NCBI GenBank assembly: GCA_964461135.1
Contig: CAYWTB010000001.1
Span: 90,748-154,747, forward strand
Source of the DNA: RQOF01 sp964461135
GTDB lineage: Bacteria; Calditrichota; Calditrichia; RBG-13-44-9
Length of the DNA stretch: 64,000 nt
Direction of reading: 5' to 3'
Shown: one piece after another, positions 17,668-27,327 of the stretch
How the letters are laid out: each line of letters opens with the position of its first letter
Position numbering within the stretch: the stretch's first letter is position 1
Program-made: the position numbers and the translations under genes
The notes under the pieces: model-generated
Seen by the model: the letters and a program-made list of their open reading frames with translations, nothing else
What the model was told of the DNA's origin: nothing
Database searches by the model: none

Positions 17668-19017
17668 ATGATCTCTAAAAATCCATCGCCATTAAAAGAC
17701 ATCTTAAAAACCTCGGTGCCGGCCGTCCTGGATCTTTCCTCACAAACAATCACCTGGCTGGTAGAGGCCATTTTTATAGGCCATTTGTCCGCTGCCGCCC
17801 TTGCAGGCATTGGTATTTCCCTGCAGATTGTTCTTCTTACCTTTTCCATTATACTTACTTTCGTCATGGGAGCCTCCATTATTATTCTGCGTTATCTGGG
17901 CTCCGAAGATTACTGGAATGCCAATCATGTACTGGGCCAGGCTATGATGATGGGAACCATCATATCGATCATCGTCGGAATCACCTGGTATTTTGCAGGA
18001 ACTCAGGTAATGCACATCATCAAGGAAGAAGAGCCGGTAGCACAGCAATTCGCCATCCAGTGGCTTCATACTGCTTCCTTATTTGCCCCCATATTCGTGG
18101 TGAACTTTATTGCCCTGGGAATTATGCGCATGGCCGGAGATACCATGATCACCATGAGAATTGCACTTATCACCAATCTGATCCACATTATTTTATTACC
18201 GCTGTTAGTTTTCGGAAATCTGGGTTTCCCACGACTGGAAGCGAAAGGCGCCGCCCTGTCAATAGGTATTGCTCATACCCTGTCCTTTATGCTTACCCTT
18301 TATTATCTGAGAAGTCGCAAATCCGTACTCTTTCTATCCTTTAAGGAATATGCCACTCCCAACTTTAAGACCTTCAAGCGACTGTTTAAGCTGGGTTTTC
18401 CCACCACGGTAGAACAACTGGTGTGGGCCATCGGTCAGTTGATTCTCAGTTTTTATGCTGCCAGGCTGGGAATTATTCCTCTGGCGGTTCATCAGGTCTT
18501 TCTGCGCATACAATCCGTATTATCCATGGCTTTCCAGGGCTTTGGCCTGGCATCCATGACTCTGGTCGGAAAAAATCTGGGAGCGGAAGAGGAAACCCTG
18601 GCCCTCAGAACCGGTCGCCTGGCAGGAAGGGTAGCTTTGTTTGTGGCTATTTTTGTGGCTGCTCTTCTGATAATTTTTTACAAATATATTCTGGCGGCTT
18701 TTACCTCTAACGAACAGGTCGTTCTTTACGGTCAGCAGGTCATATACGCCTTTGCAATCCTGCAACTTCCCAAGGCATTAAACATTGTTTTTTCCGGAAA
18801 TCTGCGCGGTGGAGCGGATCTGGCCTGGCTGATGTGGCTATCCATTATCAGTGTGTTTTTGTTCGAAATCATGGGAGCGTATTTTCTTGCCATGACCCTC
18901 CACCTGGGATTACTGGGTCTGTGGTCCATCCAGATCGTGGACGAAAGTACCCGTTTTCTGTTGAATTATTTCAGGTTCAAAGGGAAAAAGTGGAAAATTC
19001 TGGATACCACTACCTAG
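17668..19017 (+). CDS. MATE-family multidrug/Na+ antiporter
   Basis: The 449-residue protein has about twelve hydrophobic segments in two homologous halves, as in the MATE fold (PF01554). Recognisable family segments are SQTITWLVEAIFIGHLS near the N-terminus, the FKRLFKLGFPTTVEQLVW start of the second half, and FQGFGLASMTLVGKNLGA. MATE proteins export cationic drugs or metabolites in exchange for Na+ or H+. The substrate cannot be told. The N-terminus starts at an ATG with only a weak ribosome-binding site (ACGGA). Confidence 0.92.
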   Translation: MISKNPSPLKDILKTSVPAVLDLSSQTITWLVEAIFIGHLSAAALAGIGISLQIVLLTFSIILTFVMGASIIILRYLGSEDYWNANHVLGQAMMMGTIISIIVGITWYFAGTQVMHIIKEEEPVAQQFAIQWLHTASLFAPIFVVNFIALGIMRMAGDTMITMRIALITNLIHIILLPLLVFGNLGFPRLEAKGAALSIGIAHTLSFMLTLYYLRSRKSVLFLSFKEYATPNFKTFKRLFKLGFPTTVEQLVWAIGQLILSFYAARLGIIPLAVHQVFLRIQSVLSMAFQGFGLASMTLVGKNLGAEEETLALRTGRLAGRVALFVAIFVAALLIIFYKYILAAFTSNEQVVLYGQQVIYAFAILQLPKALNIVFSGNLRGGADLAWLMWLSIISVFLFEIMGAYFLAMTLHLGLLGLWSIQIVDESTRFLLNYFRFKGKKWKILDTTT

Positions 19018-19051
19018 CTTGATGGTGATGTCTGTCGTCCCCGCAGAAAAT

Positions 19052-19747
19052 TTAACGCCACAAATTATATTTCAGGATACACCAGACAGCCTGGACCCCG
19101 TCCTTCCAGTTTATTTTTTTCCCTTCTGCATAATTCCGGCCGGAATATGAAATGCCTATTTCATATATCCGCCAGTTTCCCCGCGAAACCTTGGCCGTGA
19201 TTTCAGGTTCAAAACCAAAACGGTTTTGTTCTATACGCACACTATCCAATACTTCCCTGCGAAACATTTTATAGCAGGTTTCCATATCCGTCAGGTTAAG
19301 GTTGGTAAACATATTAGACAACAGGGTAAGCATCTTATTCCCGATATAGTGCCAGAAATACAGGACACGATGGGGTTCACTTCCTACGAAACGGGAACCA
19401 TATACTACATCGGCCTTGCCCTCAGTTATCGGTTTCATCAGGTTTTCATACTCGGAAGGATCATATTCCAGATCTGCATCCTGTACAATCACCACATCCC
19501 CGGTAGCATACTGAAATCCGCTTCGAAGTGCTCCACCTTTTCCTATGTTCTTCTCATGAAATACTATTCGTTCCACCTGCGGTTTTATCTCATTTTCGAG
19601 TATCTCCCGGGTACCATCGGTGGAATAATCATCTACGATGATTATTTCCTTCTCAACTCCTGAAAGTTTGACCTCACGTACACGCCTGATAATTTCGTGA
19701 ATATAGTTTTTTTCGTTGTAAACCGGAATAACTATTGATAATTTCAT
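19052..19747 (-). CDS. Family 2 glycosyltransferase, DPM1/polyprenyl-phosphate type
   Basis: The 231-residue protein has the GT-A fold signature LSIVIPVYNEKNYI at the N-terminus, VDDYSTDGT for nucleotide-sugar binding, VIVQDADLEYDP as the DxD metal site, and a downstream acceptor-side motif DMETCYKMFRRE. It resembles dolichol-phosphate mannosyltransferase-like enzymes (GT2) that load a sugar on a polyprenyl phosphate, but it lacks C-terminal membrane helices and so is probably a peripheral cytoplasmic enzyme. It is convergent with the MATE gene and divergent from tmk; no sugar-related genes are adjacent except phosphoglucomutase far away. Confidence 0.87.
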   Translation of the reverse strand: MKLSIVIPVYNEKNYIHEIIRRVREVKLSGVEKEIIIVDDYSTDGTREILENEIKPQVERIVFHEKNIGKGGALRSGFQYATGDVVIVQDADLEYDPSEYENLMKPITEGKADVVYGSRFVGSEPHRVLYFWHYIGNKMLTLLSNMFTNLNLTDMETCYKMFRREVLDSVRIEQNRFGFEPEITAKVSRGNWRIYEIGISYSGRNYAEGKKINWKDGVQAVWCILKYNLWR

Positions 19748-19851
19748 TTTTCCTGTGGGTTTGAGTCCATTAGGGTGAACGGTTTAAAGTAATTTTTGAT
19801 TTTATTGTTCAATTATCCGTTAAAGATATAAATAAATGGCATGCAAATTAA

Positions 19852-20490
19852 ATGAAAATTTATAAAAACTTCATTTCCTTCGAAGGGATTGACTATTCAG
19901 GTAAAACCACTCAGATTCAATTACTTATTCAGCGTTTAAAAACCTGTGATATAGAACCTGTCCTGGTAAGAGAGCCCGGCGGGACAATCATATCAGAAAA
20001 AATCCGGGACATTCTGTTGAGCACGGTTCATCAGGAAATGAATGAAAAGACCGAAATGCTGCTTTATGAAGCGGCCCGCGCCCAGCTTGTTCATCAGAAG
20101 ATTCTGCCAGATCTGGAGAATCATAAGTATGTTATTGCCGACCGGTTTTACGATTCCACTACCGCTTATCAGGGATTCGGAAGGCAACTGGATTTAGCGA
20201 CAGTGCAGACCATTAACAGTTTTGCAACCTCCGCTCTTTCACCATACCGGACATTTTTTATTGATATTGATCCGGAATTAGCAGAAGCTCGCGAAAAGTT
20301 GCGCGCAGAGGAGCGGGACCGCCTGGAAAAAAGCAGCCATGATTTCTTCCGGCGCATCCGGGAAGGATTCCTTAACATCTGTGAACATGAACCCCAGCGC
20401 TTTATCAGAGTGGATGGAGACCGGGATCCGCAGGTCATCGCACAGGATGTCTGGAAAACTATAGAATCCATTTGGTTCAGCCGACAATAA
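19852..20490 (+). CDS. tmk: Thymidylate kinase
   Basis: The enzyme phosphorylates dTMP to dTDP. The 212-residue protein has the P-loop FEGIDYSGKTTQ, the substrate-binding segment VREPGGT, the DR motif in VIADRFYDSTTAYQGFGR, and a C-terminal lid region. The P-loop reads EGIDYSGKTT, with Tyr where Gly or Ala is usual; this is seen in some family members and is unlikely to abolish activity. It starts 105 bases from the divergent glycosyltransferase. I see no clear ribosome-binding site before the ATG. Confidence 0.93.
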   Translation: MKIYKNFISFEGIDYSGKTTQIQLLIQRLKTCDIEPVLVREPGGTIISEKIRDILLSTVHQEMNEKTEMLLYEAARAQLVHQKILPDLENHKYVIADRFYDSTTAYQGFGRQLDLATVQTINSFATSALSPYRTFFIDIDPELAEAREKLRAEERDRLEKSSHDFFRRIREGFLNICEHEPQRFIRVDGDRDPQVIAQDVWKTIESIWFSRQ

Positions 20491-20613
20491 TCACGATAAA
20501 GTAATTTCCGGAGTATACGTTTAATCTTGTCGTAATTTAAACGGACTGAAGAAACTTTTTTTCATCTCGACAATATACCAATTATTATTGAAGATAAAAT
20601 CGGAGGTAAGTTC

Positions 20614-22299
20614 ATGTTTCGAAAAAGTCCCTGGCCGCAACTGATGCTCATTCTTCTCGTCCTGCTGGTCTCTGCCGCTGTGATAAATAACAGTGTTGCC
20701 GGAAATGAGCAGATGTACCTCAAGCTGGATAAAGGCTTATTCTATCTCAAACAGGTTTATGAAACCATCTCACAAAATTATGTTGACCAGGTAGATCCGG
20801 AAGGATTAAGCAAATCAGCTATCCATGGAATAGTTGAGGAACTCGATCCGTACACTGTTTTTTTCGAAAAACAGGGGAGTGAAAATCTGGAGATTATTAC
20901 CAAAGGTAAATACGGTGGGTTGGGAATGGAAATTGCCAGGCAGGAAGATAAAATAACCGTCATTTCACCCATTGATGATACCCCCGCCCAACGGGCAGGG
21001 ATCAGGGCGGGAGATATTATATCCAAAATCGATGATAAATCCACAAGTGACATGAGTCTTCAAGAGGCCTCCTCACAATTGAGAGGACAGCCAGGAACAG
21101 AAGTGACATTGGAGATCCAGCGTCCGGGATTGGACCAGTCCATCAAACTGACCCTGACCCGTGAAGACATTGTTATTAAAGACGTATCCTATGCTGATTT
21201 CGTTGAACCCGGCACCGCTTTCATCCGCCTGGGTAGTTTTTCGGATAAAGCTGCCTCTGAGCTTAAACAGGCTATCAGAATTTTGCAGAAAAAGCAGGAA
21301 ATTCAGAAGGTCATACTGGATCTGCGGGGTAATCCCGGCGGACTGCTGGCTTCTGCGGTTGAAGTAGCCAACGTATTCGTTCCCAAGGGTGAAGTCATCG
21401 TCGAAACCAGGGGTACCCATGAGCGTCAGGCTCAATTCACAACCCCTCTGGAAGCAGAACTGCCAGGAGTTCCGCTGGCAGTGCTGGTTGACGGCGGGAG
21501 CGCCAGTGCCTCCGAAATTGTTGCCGGAGCCATCCAGGATCTGGACCGCGGAGTGGTCATCGGTTCCAAAACCTTCGGCAAAGGTCTTGTACAGCAGGTC
21601 TATCCCGTGGACAAAGTGAATGAGGCATTTCTCAAAATTACCACAGCCAAATATTATATTCCATCCGGCCGCTGTATACAGAAAGAAGATTATAAAAAGA
21701 ATAAAGATGTATTCACAGATTTAAGTGACAGTACGGAATATGATAACCATAAAAATTATTATACCAAAAACCGCCGGGTTGTTCACGGCGGTGGGGGAAT
21801 TAAACCCGATATTGAAGTAGAACCCATTAAAACCGACCAGTACTTCCTCTCCCTCTGGGCCCAGGGATATTTCTTCAGATTTACCGTGGATTACCTGGCA
21901 AAGCATCCGGATTTAAAAACATCAAACGGCTTTCAGGTAAACCCCGAGATTATGAATGCATTTAATTACTATATCGGGGAGAAGAATCTTTCCTTTGAAA
22001 TTGAGGGTGAAGCAGAACTCAACCAATTCCTTCAGATAGCCGAGGAAGAAAACTATAATGACGATATCGTCGATCTGGCTAAAGTTACCCTGCAGAAACT
22101 CCAGGGCATCAAGGAAGGCGAGTTTGAAAAAAACCGTGACCAGATTAAACAATCTCTGGAATCGGAATTTGCTGAAAAACTCGGCGGATCATCCGCCCGC
22201 ATTGCTACTTTGCTCAAGTACGATGAAACCGTTTCACGGGCACTTAACGTTCTTAAATCCCCGCAGGAATACAAACAGATTCTGGCTGTAAAAGAATAA
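20614..22299 (+). CDS. Carboxy-terminal processing protease (S41 family, PDZ domain)
   Basis: The 561-residue protein has an N-terminal membrane anchor or signal (about residues 8-30), a helical region, a PDZ domain (about 90-175, with GGLGMEIARQEDKITVISPI) and an S41 peptidase domain. The catalytic serine lies in GGSASASEIVAGA and the lysine in KTFGKGLVQ. After the core the protein has about 170 more residues, a long helical C-terminal region typical of the longer CtpA/CtpB-like and tail-specific protease forms. It should work in the periplasm on protein C-termini. GGAGG precedes the ATG, and an intrinsic terminator follows eight bases after the stop. Confidence 0.93.
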   Translation: MFRKSPWPQLMLILLVLLVSAAVINNSVAGNEQMYLKLDKGLFYLKQVYETISQNYVDQVDPEGLSKSAIHGIVEELDPYTVFFEKQGSENLEIITKGKYGGLGMEIARQEDKITVISPIDDTPAQRAGIRAGDIISKIDDKSTSDMSLQEASSQLRGQPGTEVTLEIQRPGLDQSIKLTLTREDIVIKDVSYADFVEPGTAFIRLGSFSDKAASELKQAIRILQKKQEIQKVILDLRGNPGGLLASAVEVANVFVPKGEVIVETRGTHERQAQFTTPLEAELPGVPLAVLVDGGSASASEIVAGAIQDLDRGVVIGSKTFGKGLVQQVYPVDKVNEAFLKITTAKYYIPSGRCIQKEDYKKNKDVFTDLSDSTEYDNHKNYYTKNRRVVHGGGGIKPDIEVEPIKTDQYFLSLWAQGYFFRFTVDYLAKHPDLKTSNGFQVNPEIMNAFNYYIGEKNLSFEIEGEAELNQFLQIAEEENYNDDIVDLAKVTLQKLQGIKEGEFEKNRDQIKQSLESEFAEKLGGSSARIATLLKYDETVSRALNVLKSPQEYKQILAVKE

Positions 22300-22306
22300 A
22301 AACAGC

Positions 22307-22343
22307 AAGAGGCTGCTGGAATTTCCAGCAGCCTCTTTTTTTT
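22307..22343 (+). terminator. Intrinsic terminator after the S41 protease gene
   Basis: A perfect 14-bp stem (AAGAGGCTGCTGGA paired with TCCAGCAGCCTCTT) with a three-base loop runs into a tract of eight T. Between convergent genes it may also slow transcription from the minus strand. Confidence 0.93.
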
Positions 22344-22365
22344 GTACCTCTTCGATATTTATTAT

Positions 22366-23484
22366 TTACAGATGCCGGACCACCTCTTCCGCCACATCCA
22401 GAGACGTGCTGTTGCCACCCATATCATAGGTCTTTACTTTTCCATCCCGTATTACTTTAGCTATGGCTTTCTCCAGACGCTCCGCCATATTAATTTCCAT
22501 GAGCCAGTCCAGCATTAATTTAACTGTCAATAGCATGGCCATGGGATTTACTTTATACTGGCCTGCGTACTTGGGAGCCGAACCGTGGGTGGGTTCAAAC
22601 ACGGCATATTTATCCCCAATGTTGGCACTGCTGGCAAAACCAAGCCCTCCTATCAGCTGAGCGGCCAGATCGGAAAGAATATCCCCAAACATATTTTCCG
22701 CCACCAGCACATCGTAGTCAAAGGGATTTTTTAATAACCACATGCACTGAGCATCGATATTAGTTTCATACATGGGAATGTGGGGATAGTTCTTTGCTAC
22801 CTCCCTGGCAGTCCGGATCATCAGGCCCCCTGTTTCCCGCAACACATTCGGTTTATCAACCACGGTTACAGATTTGCGGTTGAATTTTTCAGCATATTCA
22901 AACGCCCGGCGAACAATATTATCACATTTCTGCCGGCTCATGATTCGGGTAGACAGCGCCAGGTTATCCAGTCCGTATTTCCTGAACTTTTTCATTTTCG
23001 GATGATGCGCCTCAAGCACATCAAAAACCGGCCCGGGAATTGGGTGAAATTCCACACCGCCATACATTCCTTCCGTATTTTCCCGGAAAATCACCAAATC
23101 GATTCCCTCTTTAAAATTCAGTGGATTACCCGGAAAGGCTTTGCACGGACGGAGGTTGGTATGCAGATCAAATTCCTGCCTTAATCTGACGATAGGACTA
23201 AAATACTCATATCCTTTTTCCTGCAATTCAGGAATAATTTCTTTCGCTGCTTCTCCCTTGGGTTTAGAGGTAATGGCACCAAATAGCGCACAGGTGGTTG
23301 TTTTCATCATATCCAGTGTTCGATCCGGAAGAGCATTTCCCTCATTTTTCCAGAATTCCCATCCGATATCTCCGTGGATATATTCCGCATCCAGTCGCAA
23401 AGAATCCAGTACCATTCGGGCAGCTTCCATAACGTCATTCCCAACACCGTCTCCCGGCAACCAGGCAATCCTGTATTTCGGCAT
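22366..23484 (-). CDS. Isocitrate/isopropylmalate dehydrogenase-family enzyme
   Basis: The 372-residue protein belongs to the beta-decarboxylating dehydrogenases: WLPGDGVGNDV at the N-terminus, RLRQEFDLHTNLRP as the substrate arginines, VIFRENTEGMYGGVE, and the metal site in AENMFGDILSDLAA. The cofactor loop reads HGSAPKYAGQ; the Lys-Tyr pair equals K344/Y345 of E. coli NADP-isocitrate dehydrogenase, so NADP use is likely. A Tyr matching Y391 is present (TYDMGG) but the R395 position is Gly. At the substrate site the Ser equivalent to S113 is kept, while the N115 equivalent appears to be Ile. Whether the substrate is isocitrate, isopropylmalate or a homologue is not settled. There is no leu gene next to it. 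Confidence 0.85.
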   Translation of the reverse strand: MPKYRIAWLPGDGVGNDVMEAARMVLDSLRLDAEYIHGDIGWEFWKNEGNALPDRTLDMMKTTTCALFGAITSKPKGEAAKEIIPELQEKGYEYFSPIVRLRQEFDLHTNLRPCKAFPGNPLNFKEGIDLVIFRENTEGMYGGVEFHPIPGPVFDVLEAHHPKMKKFRKYGLDNLALSTRIMSRQKCDNIVRRAFEYAEKFNRKSVTVVDKPNVLRETGGLMIRTAREVAKNYPHIPMYETNIDAQCMWLLKNPFDYDVLVAENMFGDILSDLAAQLIGGLGFASSANIGDKYAVFEPTHGSAPKYAGQYKVNPMAMLLTVKLMLDWLMEINMAERLEKAIAKVIRDGKVKTYDMGGNSTSLDVAEEVVRHL

Positions 23485-23592
23485 AATCTCTCCTTTGGAT
23501 TACAGTAACACGCTGTTAATTAAAAAAAGTGCAAATAATTTACATTTTGATTCCTGCATCTTCAATACATTTTGCAGATAGTTCAAATACCA

Positions 23593-23617
23593 GGGGCACT
23601 TTTCATAGAAGTGCCCC
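23593..23617. other. Intergenic stem-loop without U-tract
   Basis: GGGGCACTT pairs perfectly with AAGTGCCCC across a seven-base loop. It lies 54 bases after the copper-ATPase stop on the minus strand and before the dehydrogenase gene. Neither strand has a T-run after it, so it is a transcript-end or mRNA-stability hairpin at most. Confidence 0.5.
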
Positions 23618-23670
23618 AGATGAAGACAGGGAAGAACTGATGGTAAGTTAAAAAGAGTGGTTTACAGTAT

Positions 23671-26145
23671 TTAATTCACCAATGAAGGTTTAAACCGCCT
23701 CAGACGCAAAGCGTTCGAAACTACCGTTACACTGCTGGCAGCCATGGCAGCCGCCGCAATCATGGGGCTCAGCAGGATGCCGAAGAATGGATACAGAATT
23801 CCGGCGGCCACCGGAATGCCCATTGAATTATAGAAAAATGAACCGAAGAGATTCTGTTTGATATTGCGCATGGTTGCCCGGCTCAGTTCCAGAGCCACCA
23901 CAACCTCGGACAGGTTACCGCTGATAAGGGTTATATCACTGGCCTCCATGGCAATGTCTGTACCGGTACCGATGGCAATACCTACATCTGCCTGGGCCAG
24001 GGCAGGAGCATCGTTGATGCCGTCTCCCACCATCGCAACCACATATCCCTGATCCTGCATTTTTTTAACATAGGCCGCTTTCTGATCAGGCAAGACTTCG
24101 GCATAAAATTCCTCAATTCCCACCTGTTTCGCTATATTCCGCGCAGTTTTGGGATGATCCCCGGTGATCATGAATACTTTAATGCCCATTTTTTTCAAAC
24201 GTGCCACGGCTTCCGCCGAATCAGTTTTAATAGGATCTGCCACAGCAATAATCCCGGCAACCTGCTTGTTCTTCACGGTATACATGGGTGTTTTACCTTC
24301 ATCGGCATATTGCTCATGCAGCCGGGCAATAGGATCCAGTGCAATGCCATTTTCCTCCAGCATCTTAACATTTCCCACAAGGATCTGATGATTTGCAACC
24401 ATGGCACTTACCCCCTGTCCGGGCATCGCCCGGAAATCGCTGGTTGCGAGGAGTTTTATCTGACAATCCGCAGCACTTTTGACAATGGCCTCCCCCAGCG
24501 GGTGCTCCGACGCTTTTTCCACACTGGCCGCCAGTTGCAGCAGCTCATCCCGGCTGAAGCCATTAAATGTCACAACATCGGTTACCACTGGTTCTCCTTC
24601 ACTCACTGTTCCGGTTTTATCCAGTAAAACTGCGGTAATTTTATGAGCGGTTTCAAGTGCTTCAGCATTCTTAATCAGAATACCCAGTTCGGCTCCTTTA
24701 CCTGTACCTACCATTATGGAGGTGGGTGTCGCCAGTCCCAGTGCACAGGGACAGGCGATTATCAGGACGGAAATAAAGGCAATCAGAGCATAGGTTAACT
24801 GTGGAAATGGGCCCAGGACCATCCAAATGATAAAGGTAATCATAGCCAATAAAATAACCACCGGTACGAAATATCCGGCGATAATATCCGCCAGCCGCTG
24901 AATGGGTGCTTTACTGCCTTGCGCTTCCTGCACCAGTCTGACAATCTGGGAGAGCATGGTGTCTTTTCCAACCCGGGAGGCAACAAACGTAAAGCTACCG
25001 GTTTTGTTAATGGTGGCGCCAATTACCTTATCGCCCGAGTTCTTTTCCACCGGAATAGATTCTCCGGTAATCATGGACTCATCCACCGAAGAATATCCTT
25101 CCTGCACAATACCATCCACCGGTATTCTTTCTCCCGGTCTGACCAATATCCGGTCTCCCAGCTTGACATCTTCAATGGCGATATCCTCTTCCTTACCGTT
25201 TTTAATAATCCGGGCGGTTTTAGGCTGTAACCCGATCAACCGTTTAATGGCATCGGAGGTACGCCCTTTGGCTCTGGCTTCCAGCAATCTGCCAAATAAT
25301 ATCAGGGTAATGATTACGGCAGCGGTGTCATAATACACATGCTGTAAACTGCTCGGGAAAAGAGAGGGCAGAAAAGTCGTAACGGTTGAATAAAGATACG
25401 CTGAACCCGTACCCACCGAAATCAGGGTATTCATATCGGCCGAAAAATGCCGTAGCGCTTTCCAGGCAGCGGTAAAGAACTGAGACCCTGCAAACATCAT
25501 TACTGGTGTGGTCAGAAGAAACAGGATCAGCCAGCGGATTTCCCGTGATAAGGAATTCAGGAAAGGCAGTATATTGAGCATGGAAATAATCAGAATGGGA
25601 ATTGTGAATGATGCGGCAAAAATAAGCTTAAGTTTCAACTTTCTGTATGCGTTCAACCAGCGTTGTTCTTCCCAGTCTTCAGCTACATCTCCGACTCCCT
25701 CTGCCATCTGATATCCCACATCCTGTATCGCTTTTTTCATTTGCCCGGTATCGACCATTTCAGGAACATAAGTGACCCTGGCTTCTTCCAGATTCAGATT
25801 TATAACTGCCTCAACCACACCGGGAAGTGCGCGCAGGGATTTTTCAACCCTGCTTACACAGGACGCACAATGCATACCTTCAATCTTCAGGCGTACATCA
25901 TTCGTGGCCACATTGTATCCGGCGGATTTAACCGAATCGATAAGTTGTACGAGATCAGTATCCAGCTCTTGAAACTCCACCTCGGCTTTGTGCATGGCAA
26001 AATTTACTGTAGCTGTATTCACTCCTTTTACTTGCTTAAGGGCTTTTTCAACCGTAAAAGCACATGATGCACAACTCATCCCTTCCACCGGCAGGGACAA
26101 TTTATTTGTATTTTTTATTTTAACATTCAAATTTTCAGATTTCAT
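23671..26145 (-). CDS. copA: Copper-translocating P1B-type ATPase
   Basis: This 824-residue membrane pump exports Cu+ at the cost of ATP. It has two N-terminal heavy-metal domains (GMSCASC at about 22-28, GMHCASC at about 90-96), eight membrane helices, the transmembrane metal motif CPCALGL, the phosphorylation site DKTGT, the TGES motif of the actuator domain, and GDGINDAPAL in the hinge. The final helix region carries MAASSVTVVSNALRL, with the M-x2-S-S ligands of the P1B-1 subgroup, so Cu+ rather than Zn2+ is expected. It stands alone, 240 bases from a divergent deacetylase gene, with no copper regulator or chaperone next to it. Confidence 0.95.
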   Translation of the reverse strand: MKSENLNVKIKNTNKLSLPVEGMSCASCAFTVEKALKQVKGVNTATVNFAMHKAEVEFQELDTDLVQLIDSVKSAGYNVATNDVRLKIEGMHCASCVSRVEKSLRALPGVVEAVINLNLEEARVTYVPEMVDTGQMKKAIQDVGYQMAEGVGDVAEDWEEQRWLNAYRKLKLKLIFAASFTIPILIISMLNILPFLNSLSREIRWLILFLLTTPVMMFAGSQFFTAAWKALRHFSADMNTLISVGTGSAYLYSTVTTFLPSLFPSSLQHVYYDTAAVIITLILFGRLLEARAKGRTSDAIKRLIGLQPKTARIIKNGKEEDIAIEDVKLGDRILVRPGERIPVDGIVQEGYSSVDESMITGESIPVEKNSGDKVIGATINKTGSFTFVASRVGKDTMLSQIVRLVQEAQGSKAPIQRLADIIAGYFVPVVILLAMITFIIWMVLGPFPQLTYALIAFISVLIIACPCALGLATPTSIMVGTGKGAELGILIKNAEALETAHKITAVLLDKTGTVSEGEPVVTDVVTFNGFSRDELLQLAASVEKASEHPLGEAIVKSAADCQIKLLATSDFRAMPGQGVSAMVANHQILVGNVKMLEENGIALDPIARLHEQYADEGKTPMYTVKNKQVAGIIAVADPIKTDSAEAVARLKKMGIKVFMITGDHPKTARNIAKQVGIEEFYAEVLPDQKAAYVKKMQDQGYVVAMVGDGINDAPALAQADVGIAIGTGTDIAMEASDITLISGNLSEVVVALELSRATMRNIKQNLFGSFFYNSMGIPVAAGILYPFFGILLSPMIAAAAMAASSVTVVSNALRLRRFKPSLVN

Positions 26146-26385
26146 GTCTTTTCCTGCTAAAAATTAAATAATATTCACACAAATCCATAAAAAATTTGTA
26201 AAAATTAACCCGGGAGATGACTATTCTTTAATTTACTTCATTAAAACTGTGTAATTCTGAGATTAGTTTCCGGAAAAACGATCTTTTACCCCCAATTTTT
26301 TATCCTAATGGTTTGATGATGAATCGCAACCCAATGTTGCAAAAGAATTAAAGTTAGCCTATATTTTTAAAATGAATAAAATACC

Positions 26386-27318
26386 ATGATCAGTTTCTTT
26401 CGAAAAAACCGATGTAAGATTGTATACCGGAGTGAATACTTTTCCGGTATACATGCACCTCAATCCCGCCAGACCTTTGATGTTATGAAATTCAAAAAAG
26501 TTCGCGATGAGCTCATTAAGAAGAAACTCATCCGGCGAAAAAACATATTGACGCCCAGCCGGCTGTCCGAAAAAGACCTCCGTCTGGTACACACCAGGAA
26601 TTACCTGAACAGCCTGAAAAATCCCACGACGGTTGGGCAAATTTTAAATCTTGATTATGTCAATCCCTGGGACGAATATATTTTCGAATTTTTTAAATAT
26701 GTAAGTGGGGGCACTATTCTGGCTGCTGAATATGCCCTGGAACATAATACTACCGTTTTTAATCTGGGTGGGGGTTACCATCACGCTCATCCGGATCGGG
26801 GTGAAGGATTCTGCCTGATCAATGATGTAGCCATCGCTATACGAAAAATACGGAAATCGAACAAAATAAAATCCATATTGATTCTGGATCTGGATTATCA
26901 CCAGGGAAATGGTAATCTACTTTATTTTAAAAATGATGAGAATACTTTTACATTTTCAATACATGCAGATAACTGGAATGAAATTTCCGGAAAAATCAAT
27001 AATCTTGACATTGAACTGCCTTCGCATACACGGGATGAAAGATATCTCAAAATACTGAAAACCGAACTGCCAAGAGTTTTCGGCATGTTCGAACCGGAGC
27101 TGGTTTTCTATATCGCGGGCAGCGATCCGTACATTCTGGATACGCTGGGGGATTTTGATATCAGCGAAGATGGCCTGTTGAAAAGGGACATATTTGTCTA
27201 CAGGGAAGTAAGAAACCGGGAGCTACCGTTTGTCGTATTAGGAGCAGGCGGGTATGGGCCGGACAGCTGGAAAATATATTTTAATTTCATCAGATGGGTT
27301 ATTAAAAAAGGCAAATAG
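26386..27318 (+). CDS. Histone deacetylase superfamily protein (class IV-like)
   Basis: The 310-residue protein has the arginase/deacetylase fold residues: the His pair in GGGYHHAH (H132, H133), RGEGFCLINDVAIAI, zinc ligands D170 and H172 in LDLDYHQGNG and D247 in AGSDP, and the transition-state Tyr in GAGGYG (Y290). The RGEGFC segment resembles the class IV (HDAC11) form RGGGFC rather than the class I form. Bacterial members deacylate small molecules, polyamines or protein lysines; the substrate here is unknown. The next gene starts nine bases after the stop, so the two form an operon. No clear ribosome-binding site precedes the ATG. Confidence 0.9.
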   Translation: MISFFRKNRCKIVYRSEYFSGIHAPQSRQTFDVMKFKKVRDELIKKKLIRRKNILTPSRLSEKDLRLVHTRNYLNSLKNPTTVGQILNLDYVNPWDEYIFEFFKYVSGGTILAAEYALEHNTTVFNLGGGYHHAHPDRGEGFCLINDVAIAIRKIRKSNKIKSILILDLDYHQGNGNLLYFKNDENTFTFSIHADNWNEISGKINNLDIELPSHTRDERYLKILKTELPRVFGMFEPELVFYIAGSDPYILDTLGDFDISEDGLLKRDIFVYREVRNRELPFVVLGAGGYGPDSWKIYFNFIRWVIKKGK

Positions 27319-27327
27319 GTTGAGGAT

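Noticed and set aside
23581..23620. tRNA-like fragment (GTTCAAATACC next to a stem)
   Set aside because: There is no acceptor stem, anticodon arm or CCA end around it; only the 9-bp hairpin is real.
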